A stretch of 64,000 nt of DNA from CAZRCZ01 sp964598765 (lineage in GTDB: Bacteria; Sumerlaeota; Sumerlaeia; MVZB01; JAJFLK01): positions 1 to 64,000 of the forward strand of contig CAZRCZ010000018.1 of the NCBI GenBank assembly GCA_964598765.1, written 5' to 3'. The position numbers and the translations under genes are program-made. Below are positions 8,763 through 15,836 of the stretch, one piece after another. The notes beneath the pieces are model-generated. The model worked only from the letters and a program-made list of their open reading frames with translations, was not told where the DNA came from and made no database searches. Numbering within the stretch: position 1 is the first letter of the stretch; each line of letters begins with the position of its first letter.

Positions 8763-10211
8763 TTAGGCCAACAATTTTTGCACGACGTTTCCTTCCACGT
8801 CGGTCAGGCGGAATTCGCGTCCCTGAAATTTGTAGGTCAGGCGCGTGTGATCAAGACCGAGCAGATGAAGGATCGTCGCCTGCAAGTCGTGGACGTGGAC
8901 GGGATCGGCGACGACGTTGAATCCGATGTCGTCGGTCGCGCCAAGGGTTTGCCCCGCCTTGATCCCGCCGCCGGCCAGCCACATCGTGAACGCCTGCGGA
9001 TGATGATCGCGCCCCTTGCTCCGTCCCAGCGCGGCGTTGCTCTCGACCATCGGCGTCCGACCGAATTCGCCTCCCCATACAACCAGCGTGTCGTTCAGGA
9101 GCCCGCGTTGTTTCAAATCCTTGATCAGCGCCATGCAGGCTTTGTCGGTCTGGCCGCACTGCGCCTTAAGACCGCCTTTGACGTCGCTGTGATGGTCCCA
9201 CGCCTCGTGATAACAATTCACGAACCGGACGCCGCGTTCGATCAATCGGCGCGCGAGGATGCAGTTGTTGGCGAACGACGGTTTGCCGGGTTCGGCCCCG
9301 TAAAGTTCGAGCGTCTCCTTGCTTTCCTTGGAAACGTCCATCAATTCCGGCGCGCTGGTCTGCATCCGATAAGCCATTTCATAAGAGTTGATCCGCGTCG
9401 AAATCTCCGGATCGCCGACGACGCCCAAATGATCCTGATTGAGACTGTTAATGAGATCAATCGTCTCGCGCTGGAACTTGGCGTCAACGCCCGGGGGATT
9501 GGAAACGTCCAGAATCGGGTCTCCCTTGGAACGGAACGGAACGCCCTGATAAACCGTCGGCAGGAATCCGCAACTTCAATTCGCCGATCCGCCCGACAGG
9601 CCGTTGGCCGAGCTAAGCACGACGAACGCGTGAAGGTCCACCGCTTCGCTTCCCAATCCGTAGCTGACCCACGATCCCATGCTGGGACGCCCCAACTGCT
9701 GGGCGCCGGTGTTCATGAAAATCTGCGCCGGGGCGTGATTGAAGGCGTCGGTCGTCATGGAGCGGACGATGGCGATGTCGTCCGCGACCTGCGCGAGGAA
9801 GGGCAACGCCTCGGAAAGCTCCGCTCCCGATTGGCCATATTTCTTGAAGGTATATTGCGGTCCCATGAGCGCGGCGGTCCGCTCGATGAAGGCGTAGCGC
9901 TGATCCTTGACGACCTCCGGCGGGACCTGCTTGCCGTCGTATTTTTCGAGCGTCGGTTTGTAGTCGAAGAGATCAAGCTGGCTGGGCGCGCCGGCCATGA
10001 AAAGATAAATGACCCGCTTGGCCTTGGCGGGAAAATGGGGCGCCTTGGGCGCGAGCGGATTGACCGCGCGGACTGCCGCTTCCAAGGCCGAAATCGGCGA
10101 CGCCCCGCCGCACACCAGCGACGCCAGCGCGATCTTGCCGATCCCGACGCCGCACTCCCGAAAGAAATGCCTGCGCGTGACGGTCCGGAGTTCGAGTTGC
10201 CTCAAATTCAT
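8763..10211 (-). CDS. DUF1501 Tat-exported protein with an in-frame TGA codon
   Basis: DUF1501 proteins are sulfatase-like (alkaline-phosphatase-fold) proteins, exported through Tat and common in planctomycetes. Their reaction is not established. The start at 10211 gives a twin-arginine signal (TRRHFFRECGVGIGKIALASL). The conserved body includes IYLFMAGAPSQLDLFDYKP, NHAPAQIFMNTG, RPSMGSWVSYGLG, then VNCYHEAWDHHSD, WGGEFGRTPM and GRDHHPQAF. Reading is open for 211 codons, meets TGA at 9576-9578, and continues in the same frame to 8763. The sequence across it, GGSAN-stop-SCGFLPTVYQGVPF, is uninterrupted family homology where an aromatic residue (Trp/Tyr) is usual. Without the TGA the protein would be 482 residues, a normal length. 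It is either a recent nonsense mutation, a base error, or read-through. Confidence 0.8.
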
Positions 10212-10346
10212 GTCATTCCCATTGAACCGCAAGAAACGGAGGGACGCAAAGAATTTTTGCGCCTAGTCTTCAATCCGTGCGATCCGTGTGCATCCGTACC
10301 CAATTCCCAAAAGCGAGCAAAACATAGGAGCGGATCGGCCTGCGGA

Positions 10347-10778
10347 TTAGAGGATGACAACATCCAACCCTTTGAATTGTTTGAAGGCCATGTCCGTCGT
10401 GATCAGCTTATGCCCTCCCGCGATGGCGAAGGCCGCAAGGTAGGCGTCCATCCACAATTTGGGCGATGAGCTTGTCCGGGCCGCGAGGGCTTTCCACCGC
10501 AATTCCAAACCGGGCGGCTCATGCGCGAACGCAATGCGCCGGTCGGCCAGCAACCCTTCATAAGCCCGCCATGCGTCCGCATTGGTCAGGGGCGGAATCC
10601 CATAGGGCGAGAGGACCGCGGATGTGGATAGCAGGCGAAGAAACGATTGCTGGGTGGAACGGCAGAATGCGACCGGATCCTTGGGCGATTGATCGGCCAG
10701 CCACGTCGCGGCCGATTTGTGCAAGGAGTGCCCGGAAAGCGCCAGCGCCAGCCAAAAATTGCTATCGGCCAGTTGCAT
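10347..10778 (-). CDS. vapC: VapC-type PIN-domain toxin (ribonuclease)
   Basis: A 143-residue PIN-domain protein, the expected VapC size. Acidic metal-site residues are placed as in the family: LADSNFWLA near the N terminus, a central Glu region, WMDAYLAAFA (Asp) and LITTDMAFKQF (Asp) near the C terminus. VapC toxins cleave specific tRNAs or rRNA when freed from the antitoxin. The start at 10778 (MQLADSNF) overlaps the 3' end of the vapB gene by 17 bases, the usual translational coupling. Confidence 0.85.
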   Translation of the reverse strand: MQLADSNFWLALALSGHSLHKSAATWLADQSPKDPVAFCRSTQQSFLRLLSTSAVLSPYGIPPLTNADAWRAYEGLLADRRIAFAHEPPGLELRWKALAARTSSSPKLWMDAYLAAFAIAGGHKLITTDMAFKQFKGLDVVIL

Positions 10779-11058
10779 GGAACCAATCCGCGTCCTGAGC
10801 ATTCAGGATTTCCGCCGCGCGTTCGGGGGTGATTTCCGTTCTTGAATCAGCCGCGCGGCGACATTGGATCAGAGGAAGCCCTGTTTTCTTGTCTTTGCCT
10901 ACGATGGCGCGCGCCTCGCGCGAATCGGCAAATGTTCCGGTCTTCAGACCCAATTTCAACAACTCGGCGACCGCGTCCTTTAGTTTCCGCCCCTCATGCA
11001 CCGCGCGAAGCTTGACCTGTTTCACGAGCGCATCGGGTAAATCTATAGTCGTCTTCAT
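10762..11058 (-). CDS. vapB: VapB-type ribbon-helix-helix antitoxin
   Basis: A 98-residue protein starting MKTTIDLPDALVKQVKLRA, a typical ribbon-helix-helix DNA-binding domain (residues ~1-40). The C-terminal tail (residues ~60-98) would wrap the VapC toxin and ends in DADWFHATGR. VapB normally neutralises VapC and represses the operon. It precedes and overlaps vapC. This pair marks the left side of an island of toxin-antitoxin and accessory genes reaching to 17634. Confidence 0.85.
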   Translation of the reverse strand: MKTTIDLPDALVKQVKLRAVHEGRKLKDAVAELLKLGLKTGTFADSREARAIVGKDKKTGLPLIQCRRAADSRTEITPERAAEILNAQDADWFHATGR

Positions 11059-11446
11059 GCGCCCAGCTTACCAGTTTCCCATTTTACTGGGCAAGCTAAA
11101 AGAGCGATCAATAAAATCCGCTCCGCGCGAATCCGTGTTGATTCACGCCCGATTTCCAACAATTCGCTGGAAGGAGGGGTAGTTTCGGGGTAGGTTCGGG
11201 TTCGGGAAGGAAAAGCGCGGATCAGGGTGAGGGTTCAATAACGCGATTCCCGGATTCCCAAAGACGATGGAAATGGGACGGAACCATGGACCTTCAAATG
11301 ACCACAACACGATGCGTTCTTGTGCCAACGCCCCATGTCCGAGGCTGGAAGCGATGAAACTAAATGGAATTAAATATCCTGTCCCCTTATCTCCCAAATT
11401 AGCCGAGAGGCAGAATCTCCTCCTTCTCCGAAGGAAATTAGCAGGC
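11059..11446. other. Gene-free interval at the left edge of the low-GC operon
   Basis: About 390 bases with no credible gene on either strand and no identified repeat. Its right end leads into the promoter of the three-gene operon. It probably holds the vapB promoter region on the minus strand, but I cannot point to specific boxes. Confidence 0.4.
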
Positions 11447-11475
11447 TTGCAACCGCTTCGGTGTACGGCTATACT
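11447..11475 (+). promoter_or_regulatory. Sigma-70-like promoter, probably giving a leaderless mRNA
   Basis: TTGCAA at 11447-11452 and TATACT at 11470-11475 are separated by exactly 17 bases. The expected transcription start, 6-7 bases beyond the -10 box, falls on or next to the ATG at 11482, and no Shine-Dalgarno sequence precedes that ATG. The first mRNA base may therefore be the start codon. Confidence 0.5.
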
Positions 11476-11481
11476 CTCGCC

Positions 11482-12093
11482 ATGACTGATATGACACAAA
11501 CGATATTGGCCAAACCGAATCCAAACTCAGCACTCGACGAGGCTGGCGTTTTACAACGGATAATTTCAGACCTGTCCTCGCTTCCCGAAGATTCGCGTAA
11601 GCGGCTCATTGATACAGTCTGCGTCTTCTTGGGTTTAGGTAACCCTTCAAGAATCGAGGCTGAATTGCGTCCTTCCGTTCGGTCAGCCACGCTGAGTCGC
11701 TCATCCTCGTTCAAGTTCTCGGAGGATGGTGCTCCCACGGTGAAGGGTTTTATGCATGAGAAGAATCCGCAAACCGACGTTGAACGGGTCGCATGTCTGG
11801 CGTTTTACCTTGCGCGATATCGATCAACTCCGCACATAAAAACGAAGGACATAACGGAGCTTAGCAAGGAGTCCGCGCATCGTCCGTTTTCCAACACTGC
11901 GGTCGCAGTTGAGAATGCAACGAAGTCTGGCTACCTCGTGCCCTCGATCAAAGGTAGCAAGCAGATCAGTGCCTATGGTGAGCGTTTCGTCGAGGCGCTT
12001 CCCGATCACGATGCAGCCAAGGAGATCATGGCTGCGGCCAAGGCGGGGCGTCGGTCCAAGCCGCCCAAGAGAGCACCCGCAGGCGTGGCGTAG
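11482..12093 (+). CDS. Uncharacterised protein, first gene of the ParA/alarmone-synthetase operon
   Basis: A 203-residue soluble protein I cannot assign to a named family. Residues ~20-60 are helical. A low-complexity Ser/Arg stretch follows (RSATLSRSSSFKFSEDG). The C-terminal half (residues ~85-185: NPQTDVERVACLAFYLARYR, KTKDITELSKESAH, NATKSGYLVPSIKG) has the helix-turn-helix plus wing look of a winged-helix domain. It ends in a basic tail (GRRSKPPKRAP). The ATG at 11482 is preferred over an upstream in-frame GTG because a good promoter places the transcription start there. The next gene starts 11 bases downstream. The base composition is AT-richer than the flanking genes, consistent with horizontal transfer. 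A DNA-binding regulator or sensor subunit is an inference. Confidence 0.7.
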   Translation: MTDMTQTILAKPNPNSALDEAGVLQRIISDLSSLPEDSRKRLIDTVCVFLGLGNPSRIEAELRPSVRSATLSRSSSFKFSEDGAPTVKGFMHEKNPQTDVERVACLAFYLARYRSTPHIKTKDITELSKESAHRPFSNTAVAVENATKSGYLVPSIKGSKQISAYGERFVEALPDHDAAKEIMAAAKAGRRSKPPKRAPAGVA

Positions 12094-12104
12094 ATACTCC
12101 CACA

Positions 12105-13097
12105 ATGGCTGCCAGTCCGAACACTGCAAGACGCCTAGTTTTGTTCAACCACAAGGGAGGCGTCGGCAAAACGACGCTCACGGTAAATCTTGCGTTCGCG
12201 CTTGCCGAAGCAGGGAAGCGTGTGCTCTTAGTCGATACTGATCCGCAATGTTCGCTGTCCTCCTTTTTTTTGGAGGAAAATTATCTTGATCAGTTGCTCG
12301 ACGACTCCGAAAACCAGGCTGGTAATACTCTTTGGTCTGCGATCAAAGCCGTTTCGGAGGGAAGCGGTGGCTTGGGCGACATAGAACCGGTGAAGATTTC
12401 TAGCGAACTATTTTTGGCAGTCGGAGACATACGTCTAGCAGAGTTTGAAAACAGCTTAGCCCAATGTTGGAACCTTTGCCTAGATCGCAATCGAAGGGGG
12501 TACCTCTGTACAAGTGCGCTCAGTCGCTTGGTTGATAAAATGGCCAAAGCGGTCAGGGCAGACTTCATCTTTTTTGATGCCGGTCCAAATATAGGCCCGC
12601 TGAATCGTGCGATTCTGCTCGACTGCTCACATTTTATCGTACCAGCCGCGTGCGACTTGTTCTCATCACGCGCGCTGAAGACCTTGGGGTACGCGCTCTC
12701 AGATTGGGTTGCGACGTGGAAGCGCGTAGTCGAAATGGCGCCTGACGGCACAGTTTTGCTGGCCGGATCGCCTACATTATTGGGTTTTATTCCTCAAGGA
12801 TTCCGAATCTACGGAGGCCGGATGGCTTCCGCGCCTCTTGTAGCTCTCGGGACTCTCGGCCCTCGCGTCATTGATTTCGTTTGGAAACCGTTACAGAAGG
12901 CCTTGGGACATGCCAGCGCGGAAAAGCCGACAAAACTCAAACTCGTTGAGGTCAAAGACTTTGGCTCATTGGTGACTAGATCCCAAGAGCAAGGTCATCC
13001 AATTTGGGGCGTCGAAGGCGGGAACGTCGATTCGAAGGAACACGCGAAAAAATTGTTTGCTGACCTAGCGAAGCGTGTGATCGAAGCGACTGCCTGA
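12105..13097 (+). CDS. ParA/MinD-like P-loop ATPase in the three-gene operon
   Basis: A 330-residue SIMIBI-class ATPase. It shows a deviant Walker A motif FNHKGGVGKTT (residues ~15-24), switch-like LLVDTDPQCSLS (residues ~41-52), and the strand ADFIFFDAGPNIGPLNR with the conserved Asp. ParA proteins dimerise around ATP and bind DNA nonspecifically to move cargo. Here there is no parB, no parS-like cluster and no replication gene, so plasmid partition is unlikely. It lies between the winged-helix-like gene (11 bases upstream) and the alarmone synthetase (6 bases downstream), pointing to a regulatory or defence role. It is longer than typical ParA (~260), with an extra C-terminal region (~230-330). 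G+C is visibly lower: 28 of 60 bases from 12421, versus 41 of 60 from 29101. Confidence 0.85.
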   Translation: MAASPNTARRLVLFNHKGGVGKTTLTVNLAFALAEAGKRVLLVDTDPQCSLSSFFLEENYLDQLLDDSENQAGNTLWSAIKAVSEGSGGLGDIEPVKISSELFLAVGDIRLAEFENSLAQCWNLCLDRNRRGYLCTSALSRLVDKMAKAVRADFIFFDAGPNIGPLNRAILLDCSHFIVPAACDLFSSRALKTLGYALSDWVATWKRVVEMAPDGTVLLAGSPTLLGFIPQGFRIYGGRMASAPLVALGTLGPRVIDFVWKPLQKALGHASAEKPTKLKLVEVKDFGSLVTRSQEQGHPIWGVEGGNVDSKEHAKKLFADLAKRVIEATA

Positions 13098-13103
13098 AGG
13101 GTC

Positions 13104-13853
13104 ATGGCGAAATTGTCTGCCGATATCTTGAGGGCTATCACTGGCGCGGTCAAGGCGTTCGAGGCAAAGCGCCTTGATTTCCAAACTGACGCAACCAATT
13201 TCCAAAACCGCCTATTGGCACATCCTGAACTCAAGAAACTCATCCACTCGCTAAAGTGGAGGACCAAAGAGCCATCGCATCTCGCCGATAGTCTCCGGCG
13301 CAAGGCACGGAGAGCATTGAAGGAAGGCAAGACTTTCGACATCAACGAGGGTAACGTCTTCGAGAAGGTTCCCGATCTTGCTGGCGTGCGTCTGCTACAT
13401 TTGCACATGCGGCAGATGGAAAAGCTACATCCAATGCTATTGGAGGTTATTAAGTACGAAGGTTATGTACTAGTGGGAACGCCCGAGGCAAAGACTTGGG
13501 ATTTAGAATACGAAACGATGTTCAAGACTCTACGTCTCAAGGTCAAACGTGATGAGTCGCTTTACACAAGTGTTCACTATGTGATCAAGCAAAACAGCAC
13601 AACTCGAAGACTCTGCGAACTTCAGGTTCGAACGCTGGCCGAAGAGGTCTGGGGCGAGATTTCGCACACCGTCAATTATCCAAGAGAAACGGATTCAGTT
13701 GCTTGCAAGGAGCAATTGAAAGTGCTTGCCCGGGTCGTCTCGGGTTGTTCTCGACTTGTTGATTCGATCGTGGCCTCCTACGAGGACCATAAGGCACGCC
13801 GCAGACATAAATCTGCCGCAACGAAGCGTGCCAAGAGAAATACGTCCAAGTAG
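13104..13853 (+). CDS. RelA/SpoT-domain alarmone synthetase, small stand-alone type
   Basis: A 249-residue protein consisting of a single RelA/SpoT nucleotidyltransferase domain without hydrolase, TGS or ACT domains. Synthetase motifs are intact: basic substrate-binding HLADSLRRKARR (~59-70), catalytic D91 in DLAGVRLL, YTSVHYVI (154-161), and ELQVRTLAEEVWGEISH with E172 and H188. It should transfer pyrophosphate to a purine nucleotide or related acceptor. The product (ppGpp, ppApp or a tRNA modification as in toxSAS enzymes) cannot be read from sequence. The C terminus is strongly basic (residues ~228-249). An AAGGG ribosome site precedes the ATG, 6 bases after the ParA-like gene. Encoded with two partners and with atypical composition, it is more likely a toxin/effector than a housekeeping stringent-response enzyme. 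Confidence 0.88.
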   Translation: MAKLSADILRAITGAVKAFEAKRLDFQTDATNFQNRLLAHPELKKLIHSLKWRTKEPSHLADSLRRKARRALKEGKTFDINEGNVFEKVPDLAGVRLLHLHMRQMEKLHPMLLEVIKYEGYVLVGTPEAKTWDLEYETMFKTLRLKVKRDESLYTSVHYVIKQNSTTRRLCELQVRTLAEEVWGEISHTVNYPRETDSVACKEQLKVLARVVSGCSRLVDSIVASYEDHKARRRHKSAATKRAKRNTSK

Positions 13854-13930
13854 CGATGAGTACCTGGGGCGGGGCATAGATCGGGGTGCTACGGGCACTA
13901 CGGAACGTCGCACTGCGGGGACCTTGGGAC

Positions 13931-14039
13931 TGTTGAAAAAGTCTTCGTGGAACAAGCGTCCTGCCTGTGAACCGTCGTTTCCGCTGGGGAAAATCGCAGG
14001 CAAGATGCCTGCGTCACAGAAAAAAAGGATTTTTCAACA
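13931..14039. mobile_element. MITE-like element with 10-bp terminal inverted repeats
   Basis: The ends tgttgaaaaa (13931-13940) and tttttcaaca (14030-14039) are perfect inverted repeats enclosing ~109 bases without coding capacity. Inside is a perfect 8-bp hairpin, cgcaggca/tgcctgcg (13995-14002 and 14006-14013). Ends beginning with TGTTGAAAAA are frequent in insertion-sequence remnants, but no transposase is present and no clear target duplication could be confirmed. It lies immediately downstream of the three-gene operon. Confidence 0.45.
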
Positions 14040-14122
14040 ACCCCACCTTCACCACAAACTTAATTCAACACCATTGAACAGGCGAATCAGACAAACCCGA
14101 TTCCCACCAGAATGATTCAGCG

Positions 14123-14188
14123 TGGGAGGCGCGCTCCGCGCGGCGAACACCCATTCGTTCGGATCGCGGCGGGGACCGCCCCTCCCGC
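14123..14188. repeat. GC-rich imperfect palindromic intergenic element, copy 2
   Basis: The left arm 14123-14146 (tgggaggcgcgctccgcg core) and right arm 14164-14188 are imperfect inverted repeats around a ~17-base loop. The design matches the element at 612-686: GGGAGG plus GC core plus GCGGCGA, loop, reverse complement. Confidence 0.55.
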
Positions 14189-14577
14189 CCTCTAACCCCA
14201 TTCCGCCCCGATTTATCTTTTCGATCCATTAAGAGCCAATACGTTCTCCTGCGGGAATCGCCCGGCAAAACCATCCTCTCTAAAATCCTCCCCGGCCGAT
14301 TGACTGCCGGATGCCTTCCCGGATACCTCCCATAATCCTTTTTCGTTCTCGTCCTCATTCTCTTTTTCGTTCCCGTGGTCAATCTGAGCAATTGGCGTAA
14401 TCTGTGGCCGAAAGGAAACCCAATGACCCAACTCTATCCTAATCAATATCCTAGCTCTCAAATTGGCTTCGTTTCGCAAAAAAAGTTTCGCCGGACTATT
14501 CCCGTTCATCCTGCCCATCCCTGTCCCAAATCGGCTCCGTTTCGCAATTTCTTTTTGCGAGATCAATACACGGGCGA

Positions 14578-14731
14578 CTACGAGTTGGAGGGGGGCGTGG
14601 ATTTGTGTTGCTCGAACCGATGCAACAGGTCGGGCGAGAGGGAGGCCAAAACATAAATCCCGTCGCCGCGATGAATCAAACGATGCACCGTGGCGGAAGT
14701 TTCGATCTGGTTAATCGCCCGATATTCCTTG
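14578..14731 (-). pseudogene. Displaced 3'-terminal fragment of hflX
   Basis: Read on the minus strand this encodes KEYRAINQIETSATVHRLIH..., DGIYVLASLSPDLLHRFE and a stop at 14578-14580. That is the C-terminal ~50 residues of HflX. It aligns with the intact gene end (15837-15990) at a constant offset of 1259 bases with roughly eight mismatches over ~130 bases. The similarity stops abruptly at 14731/15990. The frame has stayed open and several changes are conservative, but there is no start and no GTPase domain. The HEPN/MNT pair lies between the two copies, so the layout is like a target gene end duplicated by an integrating element. Confidence 0.8.
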
Positions 14732-14789
14732 GGCGCGGCGGGACGTTGACCACATTTTTAATTCAGTCGTGTCGTTCACAGGAACGAGA

Positions 14790-15203
14790 CTACCGCCGCT
14801 TTCGACGCCTTCGAGGAGATTCCACCAGTCCAAAAAATTCGCGAATCGCAATACGAATCCCCCGACATTTCTTGAGCGCATCATGCGCGATCTCCTTGTC
14901 TGCCGTTTCACCGGGATACCGAAAAGCGACGGCATAGCTCGTCAGATCCTCCAAAATGGGCCGGAACGGCTCCCATAATGGCTCGACTGGCAGAACCGAA
15001 TCCAAGAGCGCCGAAAGGTCGTGAGTTTTCGGAATTTCAATTCCTGCTTCGCAGAGGCGCGCTTTCAGGTATTTTTCAAGACACTGCTGGGTGTGAAAGC
15101 AGACGCCGTCATAGACGGGAACGGTTCTCGTTCGATATGCGCGCCCGGCGATGATGAAATCGCCTTCGGCCTTTTGAATCCACTCTTTCGTTTGGGGCTT
15201 CAT
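14790..15203 (-). CDS. HEPN-domain protein of an HEPN/MNT toxin-antitoxin pair
   Basis: A 137-residue all-helical HEPN-domain protein (pfam05168 type). It has the family core VCFHTQQCLEKYLKARL and the KTHDLSALLD motif, then FRYPGE and a C-terminal basic tail. HEPN partners of minimal nucleotidyltransferases are usually ribonuclease toxins with an RX4-6H motif. I find no such motif here, so it may be a non-catalytic member. The start at 15203 (MKPQTKEWIQKAEGDF) follows an AGGG ribosome site and lies inside the end of the upstream MNT gene. The pair sits exactly between two copies of the hflX 3' end. Confidence 0.82.
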   Translation of the reverse strand: MKPQTKEWIQKAEGDFIIAGRAYRTRTVPVYDGVCFHTQQCLEKYLKARLCEAGIEIPKTHDLSALLDSVLPVEPLWEPFRPILEDLTSYAVAFRYPGETADKEIAHDALKKCRGIRIAIREFFGLVESPRRRRKRR

Positions 15204-15504
15204 AAAGAACCCTGCCTTTTTGGACAACCTCGGTCATGAAAGCGTCTCCCATCGCCAATCGCCTCCGGACCTCCCGCGGCGTCCGGGCAAGCAGGTCCAA
15301 CGGAAATGGCGCATGGAGCCGACGGCGAATCTCGGCGGCTTTTCGACACCCATGGCCTTTGAACGGAAGAACGACCATGAGATCAACGTCGGAATCGCGC
15401 GTCGGAGAACCGCGGGCGTGGGAACCGAAGAGAATGATCTTGCCGGGATGAAACTCCGAAGCGATTCGGTCGCAATAGGTTCGGATTGTCTTGAGATCAA
15501 TCAT
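15109..15504 (-). CDS. MNT-type minimal nucleotidyltransferase, partner of the HEPN protein
   Basis: A 131-residue protein with the polymerase-beta-type motif FGSHARGSPTRDSDVDLMVV (GSX10DXD) and further acidic PLDLLART. MNT antitoxins of this class neutralise HEPN toxins by AMPylation or direct binding. The ATG at 15504 (MIDLKTIRTYCDRIASEF) has AGGA at suitable spacing. Another ATG four codons upstream is possible. It overlaps the HEPN gene by ~95 bases: the domain should end near VLYEA, and the last ~30 residues (basic, RRRFHHRRAR) are read through the start of the HEPN gene in another frame. The unusually long overlap suggests loss of an original stop at the ATGA junction. Confidence 0.82.
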   Translation of the reverse strand: MIDLKTIRTYCDRIASEFHPGKIILFGSHARGSPTRDSDVDLMVVLPFKGHGCRKAAEIRRRLHAPFPLDLLARTPREVRRRLAMGDAFMTEVVQKGRVLYEAPNERVDSKGRRRFHHRRARISNENRSRL

Positions 15505-15836
15505 GGCTTTCCTCATTCCCCTTGGAGTTTTTCGCAGGCCGGCTGAGCTTGCAAGATCAATGTGAATCAGGCGGGGAGGAATCCGAAATAAATTAGCCGA
15601 TGCATCGCCGTTACCTTTTGGACCAATAAGGGTCAATAGAAGCCGCTAAGGGAATTCCCCGGCAATGTCCCCTTCTCCATAATCATCCGGCTTGGCGCCC
15701 TTGCCGCCATGGCGGTTGTTCTTTGTCATCCTGTCCATCCTGTTCATCCCTGTTCAAATTGGCTTCGTTTCGCAATTTTTAATTTTCAGCGGGACGCTGT
15801 GAAAGATGACGGGAATTTAGTGAAAATTAGTGTGAA
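15505..15836. other. Gene-free interval between the MNT gene and hflX
   Basis: About 330 bases without a gene. The part at ~15735-15785 resembles 14505-14560, the sequence beyond the truncated hflX copy, so the duplication extends past the stop codon in degraded form. A promoter for the MNT/HEPN pair should lie in the part next to 15504, but I see no convincing boxes. Confidence 0.4.

Larger units (their letters stand above)
13854..14577. other. Gene-free interval filled with repeat remnants
   Basis: No credible gene in ~720 bases. It holds the MITE-like element (13931-14039), the second GC-rich palindrome (14123-14188) and, near 14505-14560, sequence similar to that just downstream of hflX (about 15735-15785: tcatcctg...catccctg...cgtttcgcaattt). 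It looks like a scarred junction between the three-gene operon and the duplicated hflX end. Confidence 0.5.

Noticed and set aside
9510..9578. Selenocysteine reading of the DUF1501 TGA
   Set aside because: I see only a weak 4-bp stem downstream and no convincing SECIS. The position is aromatic in relatives rather than Cys.
9576..9578. Genome-wide reassignment of TGA to Trp
   Set aside because: TGA terminates several complete genes here at family-typical lengths, and no other in-frame TGA is seen.
8778..10469. A 563-codon plus-strand frame across the DUF1501 gene
   Set aside because: Antisense shadow. The minus strand carries the Tat signal and DUF1501 motifs on both sides of the TGA.
12105..13097. 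Plasmid partition locus
   Set aside because: The ATPase has no parB-like neighbour, no repeated parS-like sites and no replication gene. Its neighbours are a winged-helix-like protein and an alarmone synthetase.
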